Positions 54,930 to 62,384 of a stretch of 64,000 nucleotides of DNA are shown here, one piece after another (within the stretch, counting starts at the first letter, position 1; every line of letters begins with the position of its first letter). The notes under the pieces were generated by a model. The model was not told the origin of the DNA and did not search any database. It saw only the letters and a program-made list of their open reading frames with translations. The DNA comes from Streptomyces sp. TLI_053 (GTDB taxonomy: Bacteria; Actinomycetota; Actinomycetes; Streptomycetales; Streptomycetaceae), in assembly GCF_900105395.1 (NCBI RefSeq), contig NZ_LT629775.1, forward strand, positions 7,343,501-7,407,500, in the 5' to 3' direction. The position numbers and the translations under genes are program-made.

Positions 54930-55937
54930 ATGGTCATCACCTTCGAGCTGGGCGTCGAGGACCTCGCGGACACCCGGTTCGCCCTCTCGTCGCTGAACGA
55001 GACCGTGCTCAGCCTGCGTGTCCTGCGCGAACCGGGCCTGTCGGCGCTGCACCTGCCCTGGCGGCGGTCCGTCCTCCGGTCGATCGGTGAACTCGACGGT
55101 TTCGACAGCGGGTTGCTGCTCTCCCTGGTCGCCTCGCGGCGGACGGTGCCGGACTTCCTCACTCCCCCTCCGGCGAGCTTCGCGCCGTCGTTCGAGGAGG
55201 AGCTGGCCGTCGTCCGCCGCACCGCCCCGGCGGTGGTCCGGCGCGACCTGCTGGACACCCACCTCCCCGATCCGCCGCCCGAGCCCCTGCGCACCGCCCT
55301 CGACCGCGCCGGCTCCGGCGACGCGGCCGTCCGCCGGCTGCGCGACGAGCTGTGCGAACTCCTGCGGCGCTACTGGGAGATCGCGGTGCGACCGGAGTGG
55401 CCGGGGATGCGGATGCTGCTGGAGGCCGACATGACCTACCGCGCGCGCCGGCTCGCCCTCGGCGGCGCCCGCCTGCTCTTCGCCGACATGCACCCCTCCC
55501 TGCGCTGGAACCGGGGGGTGCTGCACATCGCCGACATGATCGGCCGGCACCACGTCCTGGCCTCGGGGCGGGGGTTGCTGCTCCTGCCGTCCGTGTTCGC
55601 CCACAAGCCGGCGCCACCGCTCAGCCCGGACGGCGCGCCCACGCTGGCGTACCCGTGCCGGGGCGTGGCGACCCTCTGGTCCCGCCCGCCCGTCGTCGAG
55701 CCCCGGGCGCTCACCGCACTGGTCGGCGCGGCCAAGGCCCGGCTGCTCACCATGCTGGACGAGCCGCTGGCCACCGTCGAACTCGCGCGCCGGCTGCGGG
55801 TGACGCCGAGCGCCGTCTCGCAGCACCTGCGGGTGCTGCACGCCAACGGCCTGGTCGCCCGGGCCCGGGACGGGCGGCAGGTGCTGTACCGGCGGACGGC
55901 GCTGGGGGACCGGCTGGGGGGTGGGGCGGGGGAGTAG
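54930..55937 (+). CDS. ArsR-type regulator with DUF5937-like N-terminal domain
   Basis: 335 residues. The long N-terminal domain (VITFELGVEDLADTRFALSS, HLPWRRSVLRSIGEL) resembles DUF5937. A C-terminal winged HTH at about 265-325 reads MLDEPLATVELARRLRVTPS, AVSQHLRVLHANGLVARARD and GRQVLYRRT, as in ArsR. It probably controls the divergent MFS gene; the pair is common in actinobacteria. ATG 54930 has no Shine-Dalgarno, so leaderless translation is likely. Confidence 0.83.
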   Translation: MVITFELGVEDLADTRFALSSLNETVLSLRVLREPGLSALHLPWRRSVLRSIGELDGFDSGLLLSLVASRRTVPDFLTPPPASFAPSFEEELAVVRRTAPAVVRRDLLDTHLPDPPPEPLRTALDRAGSGDAAVRRLRDELCELLRRYWEIAVRPEWPGMRMLLEADMTYRARRLALGGARLLFADMHPSLRWNRGVLHIADMIGRHHVLASGRGLLLLPSVFAHKPAPPLSPDGAPTLAYPCRGVATLWSRPPVVEPRALTALVGAAKARLLTMLDEPLATVELARRLRVTPSAVSQHLRVLHANGLVARARDGRQVLYRRTALGDRLGGGAGE

Positions 55938-55968
55938 GAGGTGTCTCCTGGGCCCGTGCCGGCGCCGT

Positions 55969-55998
55969 GCCGCCCGGGAGCGAATGCCCCCGGGCGGC
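55969..55998. terminator. Hairpin between convergent genes
   Basis: GCCGCCCGGG (55969-55978) pairs with CCCGGGCGGC (55989-55998) over a 10-base loop, after the ArsR-type gene. Confidence 0.6.
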
Positions 55999-56019
55999 GG
56001 GCCTGCGGGCCTGCGGGCC

Positions 56020-56047
56020 GGGGGCCGGGGGGCCGGGGGGTCGGGGG
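56020..56047 (+). other. G-quadruplex motif, four runs of five or six G
   Basis: G runs at 56020-56024, 56027-56032, 56035-56040 and 56043-56047 separated by CC, CC and TC. Short loops and long runs make a stable G-quadruplex likely in single-stranded DNA or in the plus-strand RNA. Confidence 0.65.
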
Positions 56048-56189
56048 CGGCGAGGTCGGCCGTGGGCCAGCGGCAGGGCCGAACGCTCCGACCGTGCCCC
56101 GCTCGACGGACGGGCCCGGGTCAGGGCCTGCCGCAGCGAGCGGGAACGCCACCTGCCGGCCGCGTCCCCTGCCTCGTGGGTCGGAGCAC

Positions 56190-57233
56190 CTAGACCGCGG
56201 CCGGGTCGGTGTTGGCGCCGCACAGGACGACGCAGACCTTCTCGCCGTCGGCGGGGCGGTAGCCGTAGGCGGTGCCGGTGGTGCCGTCATCGGGCGCGCC
56301 GTCGTCGGTGAGCAGGGCGGCGAGGGCGGTGGCGGCGCCGTGCTCGACCAGGATCCGGCGGTCCTCCCAGAGCTCCCGGCGGGCCCGGACGACGGCCTCG
56401 TCCGGCACCAGCACCGAAAGGGCGCCGGTGCCGCCCTCCTCCGGGCGGGCGGCGTCCACCGCCAGGGCGGTGGCCCGGCGGGCGCCGAGCGAGTCACCGG
56501 CGACCGAGTCGACCGTGACGTCCACCGGCCGGCCCGCCGCGAGGGCGGCGTGCAGCGCGCGGGAGTGCTCCGGCTCGACCGCCACCGCGCGGATCCCGTG
56601 CTGCCGGGCGGCCGTGGCCACGCCCGCGAACAGCCCGCCGCCGCCGACCGCGACCAGCACGGTGTCCAGGCCGGGCAGCCGTGCGTGGATCTCCTCCATC
56701 AGCGTGCCCGCGCCCGCCGCGATCAGCGGATGGTCGTAGGCGTGGCTGGCCAGGGCGCCGCTGGTCGCGGCGAACTCCTCGCAGGCCGCCAGCGCCTCGG
56801 CGTACTCCGTGCCGACCAGCCGGACGTCCGCCCCGTACGAGCGCAGCCGGGCGATCTTCACCTGCGGCGCGTTGGCGGGCAGGAACACGGTCGCCCGCAC
56901 CCCCTGCCGGAGTGCCGCCCACGCGCACGCCATCCCGGCGTTGCCGCCGGAGGCGATGGTGACTCCCGCGTCCGGCAGGGTCCCGCCCTCGCGGTGGGCA
57001 CGGAGGAAGTTCTGCGCGCCGCGCGCCTTGAACGACCCGGTGTGCTGGAGGTACTCCAGCGCCAGCCACAGCTCGGCACCCTCGGTGCTCCCAGTGCTCC
57101 CAGTGCTCCCGGTGCTCCCGGTGAGCCCCGTGGCCCCGGGGCCCTCGGCGGGCGCGACGGCCACCGGCCGGACGTGACCGGCGATCCGCTCCGCCGCCGC
57201 CTTGATGTCGTCGTAGCCGAGCTGCTGTCGCAT
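56190..57233 (-). CDS. PLP-dependent serine/threonine dehydratase-like protein
   Basis: 347 residues, fold type II. The PLP Lys is in LQHTGSFKARGAQNF; IASGGNAGMACAWA is the phosphate/substrate loop and AVGGGGLFAGVATAARQ the glycine-rich PLP phosphate site. No ACT regulatory domain, so catabolic type. A short GST repeat (four copies, encoded by a 9-base repeat at about 57084-57123) is inserted near residues 38-49. ATG 57233 has GGAGG 7 bases before. It is divergent from a TetR gene. Confidence 0.87.
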   Translation of the reverse strand: MRQQLGYDDIKAAAERIAGHVRPVAVAPAEGPGATGLTGSTGSTGSTGSTEGAELWLALEYLQHTGSFKARGAQNFLRAHREGGTLPDAGVTIASGGNAGMACAWAALRQGVRATVFLPANAPQVKIARLRSYGADVRLVGTEYAEALAACEEFAATSGALASHAYDHPLIAAGAGTLMEEIHARLPGLDTVLVAVGGGGLFAGVATAARQHGIRAVAVEPEHSRALHAALAAGRPVDVTVDSVAGDSLGARRATALAVDAARPEEGGTGALSVLVPDEAVVRARRELWEDRRILVEHGAATALAALLTDDGAPDDGTTGTAYGYRPADGEKVCVVLCGANTDPAAV

Positions 57234-57261
57234 GGTGCCGCCTCCACGGGTCCGTCTTCCG

Positions 57262-57277
57262 GTACGGCGTACCGTAC
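57262..57277. promoter_or_regulatory. Candidate TetR operator
   Basis: GTACGG (57262-57267) and CCGTAC (57272-57277) form an inverted repeat with a 4-base spacer in the 54-base gap between the divergent dehydratase and TetR genes. Confidence 0.65.
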
Positions 57278-57287
57278 GCTGTGCCGC

Positions 57288-57992
57288 ATGCCCCGGCAAT
57301 CCGCCTCCCTCGACCGCGCCACACCCGAACGCATCGCGGTCGCCGCCCTGTCCGTCGTCGACGACCAGGGCCCGGCCGCCCTCAGCTTCCGCACCCTCGC
57401 GGCCCGGCTGGACATCTCCGTCGCCTCGCTCCAGCGCCGCTGCACCGACCTGGCGGGCCTGCTCGACCTGGTCACCGACCACCTCGCCGAACGGCTCCCG
57501 GACATCGCGCCCGGCACCCCCTGGGCCGACGCCACCGAGAGCCGGTTCACCGCCCTGTACCGGCTGCTCACCGCCCACCCCGGGCTCGTCGCCCTGCGCG
57601 GCAGCCGCCCCTGGATGGGCCGGAACCTGCTCGCCCGGCTCGTCGAACCGCAGCTCGCCGACAGCATCGCGGCCGGGATGACCGCCGAGGAGGCGATCAC
57701 CGCCTACCGGCGGATGTACCTGCTCACCCTCGGCAGCGCGAGCTTCGTCGACCACCGCGACCCCGCAGCCACCCGGGCCGTGACGCGTGCCGCGCTGGCC
57801 GCGCTCGACCCGGAGGACTTCCCCGTGCTGAGCGGCGGGATCGCCGAGATCGTGCCCGTGGTGACCGACCACGAGGTGTACTACGGGGCGCTGCGCCAGC
57901 TGATCCGCGCCGCTGCGCCCGCCTCCCCGCCGGCCTTGTCGCCGTCGGACTCCCCGCCGGCCTCGTCGCCGTCGGACTCGTCCGGGGAGTGA
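57288..57992 (+). CDS. TetR-family transcriptional regulator
   Basis: 234 residues. N-terminal HTH: ERIAVAALSVVDDQGPAALS, FRTLAARLDISVASLQRR. The C-terminal domain (TetR_C-like) spans about 75-210 and the end is a Ser/Pro repeat (SPSDSPPASSPSDSSG). ATG 57288. It likely controls the divergent dehydratase gene and itself. Ligand unknown. Confidence 0.87.
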   Translation: MPRQSASLDRATPERIAVAALSVVDDQGPAALSFRTLAARLDISVASLQRRCTDLAGLLDLVTDHLAERLPDIAPGTPWADATESRFTALYRLLTAHPGLVALRGSRPWMGRNLLARLVEPQLADSIAAGMTAEEAITAYRRMYLLTLGSASFVDHRDPAATRAVTRAALAALDPEDFPVLSGGIAEIVPVVTDHEVYYGALRQLIRAAAPASPPALSPSDSPPASSPSDSSGE

Positions 57993-58222
57993 GCGGTGCC
58001 CGGAAGGGCAACTCTGTTCTTCCCGGACGGCCCTTCCGGTGCCGGGCCGGTCGTCGTGCGGCCGGCCCGGTCCGGCGCGCGCAGGCAATCCGCGCGTCGG
58101 TCCGCTCCCGCGTCGTCGGCGTGCCCGTCCCGTCCGGCCTGCCCGATCCGCGCGCCGGGCTGCTGAACCGGCGCCCGACCTGGGACTATGCTTCCAGCCG
58201 TACGAGAACGAAGGACTTAGGG

Positions 58223-58438
58223 GTGGGCGACATGATCGGTGCAGTGCTGATCGGCGTACTGGCGCTCGTCATCGGGGGCTGTGTGTGCGTGGTGTGGGCC
58301 GACCGCGGGGGCCCGCGCTGGACGCGCGTCGTGGCGGCGGCCACCGTCGGTGCGGGCCGGCTGGTGCGGAGCTACCAGAAGGCCCAGCGCCGCCAGGTCA
58401 ACAGTGGCGACGGCAACTCCGGCGCCAACGCGGGGTAA
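58223..58438 (+). CDS. Small single-span membrane protein
   Basis: 71 residues: one hydrophobic helix (MIGAVLIGVLALVIGGCVCV, about 4-23) with two Cys at its outer end, then a basic helix (RLVRSYQKAQRRQ) and a Gly/Asn-rich tail. GTG 58223 is preceded by AAGGA at 7 bases; ATG 58232 is an alternative. A perfect terminator-like palindrome follows 33 bases after the stop. No known family that I can name. Confidence 0.6.
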   Translation: MGDMIGAVLIGVLALVIGGCVCVVWADRGGPRWTRVVAAATVGAGRLVRSYQKAQRRQVNSGDGNSGANAG

Positions 58439-58471
58439 GTGCGGCGCCGCTGCGCCCGGAGTGTTGGCTCT

Positions 58472-58509
58472 CACCGGTGCCCCCTGCCGATCGGCAGGGG
58501 GCACCGGTG
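58472..58509. terminator. Perfect 38-bp palindrome (bidirectional terminator)
   Basis: Bases 58472-58490 are the exact reverse complement of 58491-58509, with no spacer; as RNA a stem of about 17 bp with a 4-base loop. The remaining 58510-58796 has no gene I can support. Confidence 0.8.
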
Positions 58510-58796
58510 CGTCGGACGCAGCAGAAAGGTGCCGATCGGTACAAGCGTGCAGGGGCGCCGAAACGGCAGGCTGTGGGACGTGGGGCAGCCGGTGGGGCGG
58601 CCCCGGGATCGAGGCCCCGTGGTCGAGTACTTCGCCTGTCATGTCGTTGTCCGCCGTCCTGTTGCTGTCCCCGGCCCGGGTCGGGGTGTCGAGCTGTGGC
58701 GCCGCCTTCGTCCCTCGCTCCTGCGGGTGTTGTGGTGCACGGCGGCCGCCGTCCTGCGCCGCGTGTACCGTCCGTCGGTGCGGTGGCGTCCGGTAC

Positions 58797-59531
58797 TCAG
58801 CGCACGCGACCGTCCCACCGCCATTCCCCCGCCGGGCGGCGGGGGAGGTCCGGCAGTGCGGTGCGGCCGGTGCACCAGAGCAGGGTGTCCGGGCCACCGT
58901 GTCCGGGCGGGGCCTCCGGGAAGAGCCGGGCCACCGCCGGGCCGGCGAGACGGTCCGGCGCCGGCCGGTCGAGCTGGAACGCCCCGGCCAGGTCCCACCC
59001 GTGGACCAGCAGTTCCACGATCCCCATCGCGGCGAAGCCCGGACTGTCCGAGTGGCCCCAGGGGTGCCAGGCGCGGGCCTCCGGCGGTGCTGTGCGGACG
59101 GTTGCCGCCAGCAGTTCGGCGGCGATCCGCAGTCCCTCCAGGCAGTGGGAGATCGGAGCGGCCGGGTCCAGTGAGCCGAAGAGGGTGATGTACCGATCGG
59201 TGGGCCGCGCGGTCAGCAGGCCCGCGTAGCCGAGCACGCCCAGAGCGAGGTGGTCCAGGGTGGCCCGGGCGGTCCAGTCGCTCCCCTCGGGGCGGCGCGA
59301 CCAGTCGGCGTCCGCCGCCCGTTCCAGGACGGTCGTGGTCACCTCGGCGGCGTCCACGACCAGCGCTGCCCATTCGGCAGCGGACGGCGAGTCAGGCGCG
59401 AGGGAGAGGGTGAGGGCAGAGGTGGAGGCGGCGTAGGTGGTGGTGGAGGCGGCGGGGGTGGGGGAGGGGGAGGGGGAAGCCCCCGTGCGCGAACCGGCCC
59501 CGACACCACGGACACCGGACGGAGCACTCAC
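58797..59531 (-). CDS. Mycothiol-dependent maleylpyruvate isomerase/DinB-fold family protein
   Basis: 244 residues. The domain starts at about residue 45 (WAALVVDAAEVTTTVLERAA) with DWTARATLDHLALGVLGYAG and FAAMGIVELLVHGWDLAGAF, where conserved His residues bind a metal in this DinB-like family (TIGR03083/TIGR03086 type). The family performs mycothiol- or other thiol-dependent reactions; exact role unknown. The first 40 residues are Ser/Pro/Thr-rich, encoded over the G-quadruplex motif. GTG 59531 overlaps the stop of the upstream gene by four bases (GTGA), so the two are coupled. Confidence 0.78.
   Translation of the reverse strand: MSAPSGVRGVGAGSRTGASPSPSPTPAASTTTYAASTSALTLSLAPDSPSAAEWAALVVDAAEVTTTVLERAADADWSRRPEGSDWTARATLDHLALGVLGYAGLLTARPTDRYITLFGSLDPAAPISHCLEGLRIAAELLAATVRTAPPEARAWHPWGHSDSPGFAAMGIVELLVHGWDLAGAFQLDRPAPDRLAGPAVARLFPEAPPGHGGPDTLLWCTGRTALPDLPRRPAGEWRWDGRVR
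59454..59476 (+). other. G-quadruplex motif of four G5 runs with one-base loops
   Basis: G5 at 59454-59458, 59460-59464, 59466-59470 and 59472-59476, separated by T, A and A. It is on the plus strand, the template of the gene that encodes the isomerase-like protein, near its 5' end. It encodes part of the SPSPSPTP stretch on the opposite strand. Confidence 0.85.
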
Positions 59532-60439
59532 TTGGCGATCACCTCGATCAGCCGCGCGTAGCTGTCGCCACCGTGTCCGGCGGCGACAGCCCGGCGGACC
59601 TGGTCGGCGAAGACCTCCGGCAGCGTCGTGTCGACCCCACGGGCCCGGCTCGCGTGCAGCAGGTGTTCCATCGCGGCCAGATGCACGTCCAGGCTGGCGT
59701 CGTCCCCCGGGTAGGTCCGGGCGTCGGCCTGTCCGGCGTACCGGCCGACGAAGCCGGCGACGGCACCCGACAGCCACCGCGTGGCGACCGGGGTGAACTC
59801 GGCCGCGCGGACGCCGTCCGCGCCGACCAGGGCGACGCCGTGAAGCCAGCCGCTGAGGGCGGACCACATCAGCCCGAGCAGCGCCGTGTCGTACAGTCCG
59901 GCGATCCCCGCGTCCGGGCCGAGGTCGACCGGTTCGCCGAGGGCGGCGAGCGCGGTCCGGTGGCGGGCCAGGACGTCGGGGGCACCGCTGTAGAGCACCG
60001 TCGCGTCCGGACCGCCGATCCCGGGCGGGGTGATCATGATCGCGCCGTCCAGGTAGTCCAGGCCGATTCCGGCGGCCCGGTCGGCGAACGCGCGGGCCTG
60101 CTCGGGCGAGCCGGAGGTCAGATTGACCAGGGTCCGGCCGCTCAACAGCGCCTCCTGGCCCGACAGCACGGCGGACAGCGCGTCGTAGTCGAGCACGCAG
60201 GCGACGATCAGGCCGCCGGCCGTGATCGCGGCCTCCGGGGAGGCGGCCGGGACGGCGCCGCGCCCGACCAGGGCTTCGGCCTTGCCCGGCGTGCGGTTCC
60301 AGACGGTGGTCGGGTGTCCGGCGGCGAGGAAGGCCTCGGCCAGCGCGGTGCCCATCGCGCCCAGGCCGAGGACGGTCACGGGTTCGGGGGCGGTGGTTCG
60401 CGCCTTGTGCTCTGCCTCTTGCGGCTGTTCGTGCGTCAT
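59528..60439 (-). CDS. Imine-reductase-like NAD(P)-dependent oxidoreductase
   Basis: 303 residues of the 6-phosphogluconate-dehydrogenase/hydroxyisobutyrate-dehydrogenase superfamily. VTVLGLGAMGTALAEAFLA and TTVWNRTPGKAEAL give the Rossmann site and the NRT NADPH signature; NLTSGSPEQARAFA and ITPPGIGGPDATVLYSG match the imine reductase pattern. A long interdomain helix starts GLYDTALLGLMWSA, where imine reductases carry the catalytic Asp or Tyr. Hence reduction of a C=N bond in some amine is likely. ATG 60439. It is co-transcribed with the isomerase-like gene and divergent from a GlxA regulator. Confidence 0.8.
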   Translation of the reverse strand: MTHEQPQEAEHKARTTAPEPVTVLGLGAMGTALAEAFLAAGHPTTVWNRTPGKAEALVGRGAVPAASPEAAITAGGLIVACVLDYDALSAVLSGQEALLSGRTLVNLTSGSPEQARAFADRAAGIGLDYLDGAIMITPPGIGGPDATVLYSGAPDVLARHRTALAALGEPVDLGPDAGIAGLYDTALLGLMWSALSGWLHGVALVGADGVRAAEFTPVATRWLSGAVAGFVGRYAGQADARTYPGDDASLDVHLAAMEHLLHASRARGVDTTLPEVFADQVRRAVAAGHGGDSYARLIEVIAK

Positions 60440-60549
60440 GGGGTTGTCTCCCGTTCAGGGCGTTCGTCGGTGCTTGTCCGCTCGTGCCGTTGTGTCGCGG
60501 TTCTTGATCGGCAGGACCCACGTTTCCAGCGCCCGGGAAGCGCCAACAG

Positions 60550-60584
60550 TGGCAGGATTGCCCTTCGTCGAACTGTTCCTGCCA
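60550..60584. promoter_or_regulatory. Candidate operator of the GlxA-type regulator
   Basis: TGGCAGGA (60550-60557) and TCCTGCCA (60577-60584) are exact inverted repeats 19 bases apart; a further GGCAGGA occurs at 60510-60516. All lie between the divergent genes. Confidence 0.55.
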
Positions 60585-60598
60585 GAGAGGTGGAGCCG

Positions 60599-61639
60599 AT
60601 GACCGCCCCCGTCTCCGCGTCCGATATGGTCGCGCGGCCCGGCACGGTGGCCGTCGCCGTCGTCGACCACGCCGAGATCCCGCTCTGGGACATGTACGAA
60701 CTCGGCATGGCCTGCGCGGTGTTCGGCATCCCGCAGCCCGACCTCGCCGACCGCTGGTACGAGCTGCGCCTGTGCGCCGAGACCCCGGACGCGCCCCCAC
60801 CGGCCCGCGCGCCGGGCGGCTTCGGCCTCTCCCTGCGCGCCCAGCACGGCTGGGACGCCCTGGCCGACGCCGACACCGTGGTCGTCACCTCGGTACCGGA
60901 CGCCTGCGTGACCGGCGAGCGGGAGATCCCGCCCGCGCTGGTGGCCGAACTCCGCCGGGCCGCGGCGGCGGGCGCGCGCATGGTGTCCCTGTGCACGGGC
61001 GCGTTCGCCCTCGCCGCCGCCGGCCTGCTGGACGGACGGCGGGCCACCGCGCACTGGTCCCACACCGCCGAGCTCGCCCGCCGGTACCCGGCCGTCACCG
61101 TGGACGACGGAGTGCTGTACGTCGACGAGGGCCAGGTGCTCACCAGCGCCGGTGTCGCCGCAGGGCTGGACCTGTGCCTGCACATCGTCCGCCGCGACCT
61201 CGGCGCCCACGTCGCCAACCAGCTCGCCCGCAAACTCGTGGTGCCCGCCCACCGCCCCGGCGGACAGGCCCAGTTCGTCGACCTCGCGGTCCCGGTCGCC
61301 GACGACGACAGCCTCGCCCCGGTGCTCTCCTGGGCCACCGAGAACCTCGAACACCCGATCACCGTCGACGAGTTGGCCCGCCGCGCGCGGATGAGCCCGC
61401 GGACCTTCTTCCGCCGGCTCCAGGCCGCCACCGGCACCACCCCGCTCCAGTGGCTCCTGAACCAGCGCCTGGCCCGCGCGCAGTCCCTCCTGGAGGCCAC
61501 CGACCTCCCGGTGGAACGGATCGGGGAGCGCAGCGGGCTGGGCAGCGCCACCAACCTGCGGCGCCACTTCACCGCCCGCGTCGGTGTGACGCCCACCGAC
61601 TACCGCCGCGCCTTCCGCTCACCGGCCGCCCCGGCGTGA
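60599..61639 (+). CDS. GlxA-family AraC-type regulator (DJ-1/PfpI domain plus AraC)
   Basis: 346 residues. The N-terminal DJ-1/PfpI-like domain (about 15-200) shows VAVVDHAEIPLWDMYELGMA, SLCTGAFALAAAGLLDGRRA (the nucleophile-elbow Cys region) and TSAGVAAGLDLCLHIV. The C-terminal AraC domain has TVDELARRARMSPRTFFRRL and IGERSGLGSATNLRRHF. ATG 60599 follows GAGAGGTGGAG. It probably regulates the imine-reductase operon on the opposite strand; signal unknown. Confidence 0.9.
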   Translation: MTAPVSASDMVARPGTVAVAVVDHAEIPLWDMYELGMACAVFGIPQPDLADRWYELRLCAETPDAPPPARAPGGFGLSLRAQHGWDALADADTVVVTSVPDACVTGEREIPPALVAELRRAAAAGARMVSLCTGAFALAAAGLLDGRRATAHWSHTAELARRYPAVTVDDGVLYVDEGQVLTSAGVAAGLDLCLHIVRRDLGAHVANQLARKLVVPAHRPGGQAQFVDLAVPVADDDSLAPVLSWATENLEHPITVDELARRARMSPRTFFRRLQAATGTTPLQWLLNQRLARAQSLLEATDLPVERIGERSGLGSATNLRRHFTARVGVTPTDYRRAFRSPAAPA

Positions 61640-61689
61640 CCTGGCGTGACCTGACGCGCGGTGCCTTCTGGCCAGGACCTCACCGCACA

Positions 61690-61712
61690 GGAAGTCGGCG
61701 TCACCGACTTCC
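61690..61712 (+). terminator. Hairpin after the GlxA-type gene
   Basis: GGAAGTCGG (61690-61698) pairs with CCGACTTCC (61704-61712) with a 5-base loop, about 50 bases after the stop codon. Confidence 0.6.
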
Positions 61713-61768
61713 CACTCCAGTACCGCGATCTGCCGTGACGCCGCCACCGAGGGCTCGTTGCGCCGGGC

Positions 61769-62197
61769 GTGAAGACGACCCGCGCCCTCGCCCTCCTCGC
61801 GACCACGCTGCTCACCACCGCCCTCGCGAGCATCGCCGGCCCCATCAGCACGGCTTCCCCGACCACCGTCCTCGCCCCGGGGACGAGCCTGCGCCTCACC
61901 GTCGCCCACGGTGACACCCCCTCCAGCGGAACGCCCCGCACCGTCACCCTCGAGTGCCCGCCCTTCGGCGGCACCGCCACCACCCACCCCGACCCGGTCA
62001 CCGCCTGCCGCCTGGTCGACTCGGTGAACGGGGACCTCGCCCGGCTCGACGTCGACCCGGGCGTCTGTACCGACCAGTACGACCCCTACACCGCCACCGC
62101 CTCCGGCACCTACCGGGGCCACCCGCTCTCCTTCCGGCACACCTACGGCAACCACTGCGTCCTGCTCCGCACCACCGGGGCGGTCTTCGACTTCTGA
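61769..62197 (+). CDS. Subtilisin-inhibitor-like (SSI) secreted protease inhibitor
   Basis: 142 residues. A signal peptide (about 1-30) precedes a domain with all four SSI cysteines (C63, C80, C100, C130) and GTATTHPDPVTAC, CTDQYDPYTATASGTYRG, YGNHC and AVFDF, which match the SSI family along its length. In SSI the reactive P1 residue is the second after the third Cys (CPMVYDP). Here the site reads CTDQYDP, so P1 is Asp102, not Met, Lys or Arg. That suggests an acid-specific target protease or loss of inhibition. GTG 61769; the Shine-Dalgarno is weak. Confidence 0.87.
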   Translation: MKTTRALALLATTLLTTALASIAGPISTASPTTVLAPGTSLRLTVAHGDTPSSGTPRTVTLECPPFGGTATTHPDPVTACRLVDSVNGDLARLDVDPGVCTDQYDPYTATASGTYRGHPLSFRHTYGNHCVLLRTTGAVFDF

Positions 62198-62220
62198 ACT
62201 CCCTGCCCCTGAGGCCCCGG

Positions 62221-62268
62221 ATCCCGGATCCCGGATCCCGGACCCCGGACGTCCACCGGCGTCCGGGG
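62221..62268 (+). terminator. ATCCCGG triplication and terminator hairpin after the SSI gene
   Basis: Three exact 7-base copies of ATCCCGG (62221-62241) run into a hairpin: CCCCGGACG (62243-62251) with CGTCCGGGG (62260-62268), 9 bp. Confidence 0.7.
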
Positions 62269-62384
62269 CCTCTCGAATACTCGTGCGCGAAGCAAGTGAT
62301 CGTTCTGCTTCAATGTCTCGTCCCCGTCGAGGCGTGCGCGATTCCCGCCCGTCCGGGTCGGGGGTTCGACGAGACGGGGGAAGC

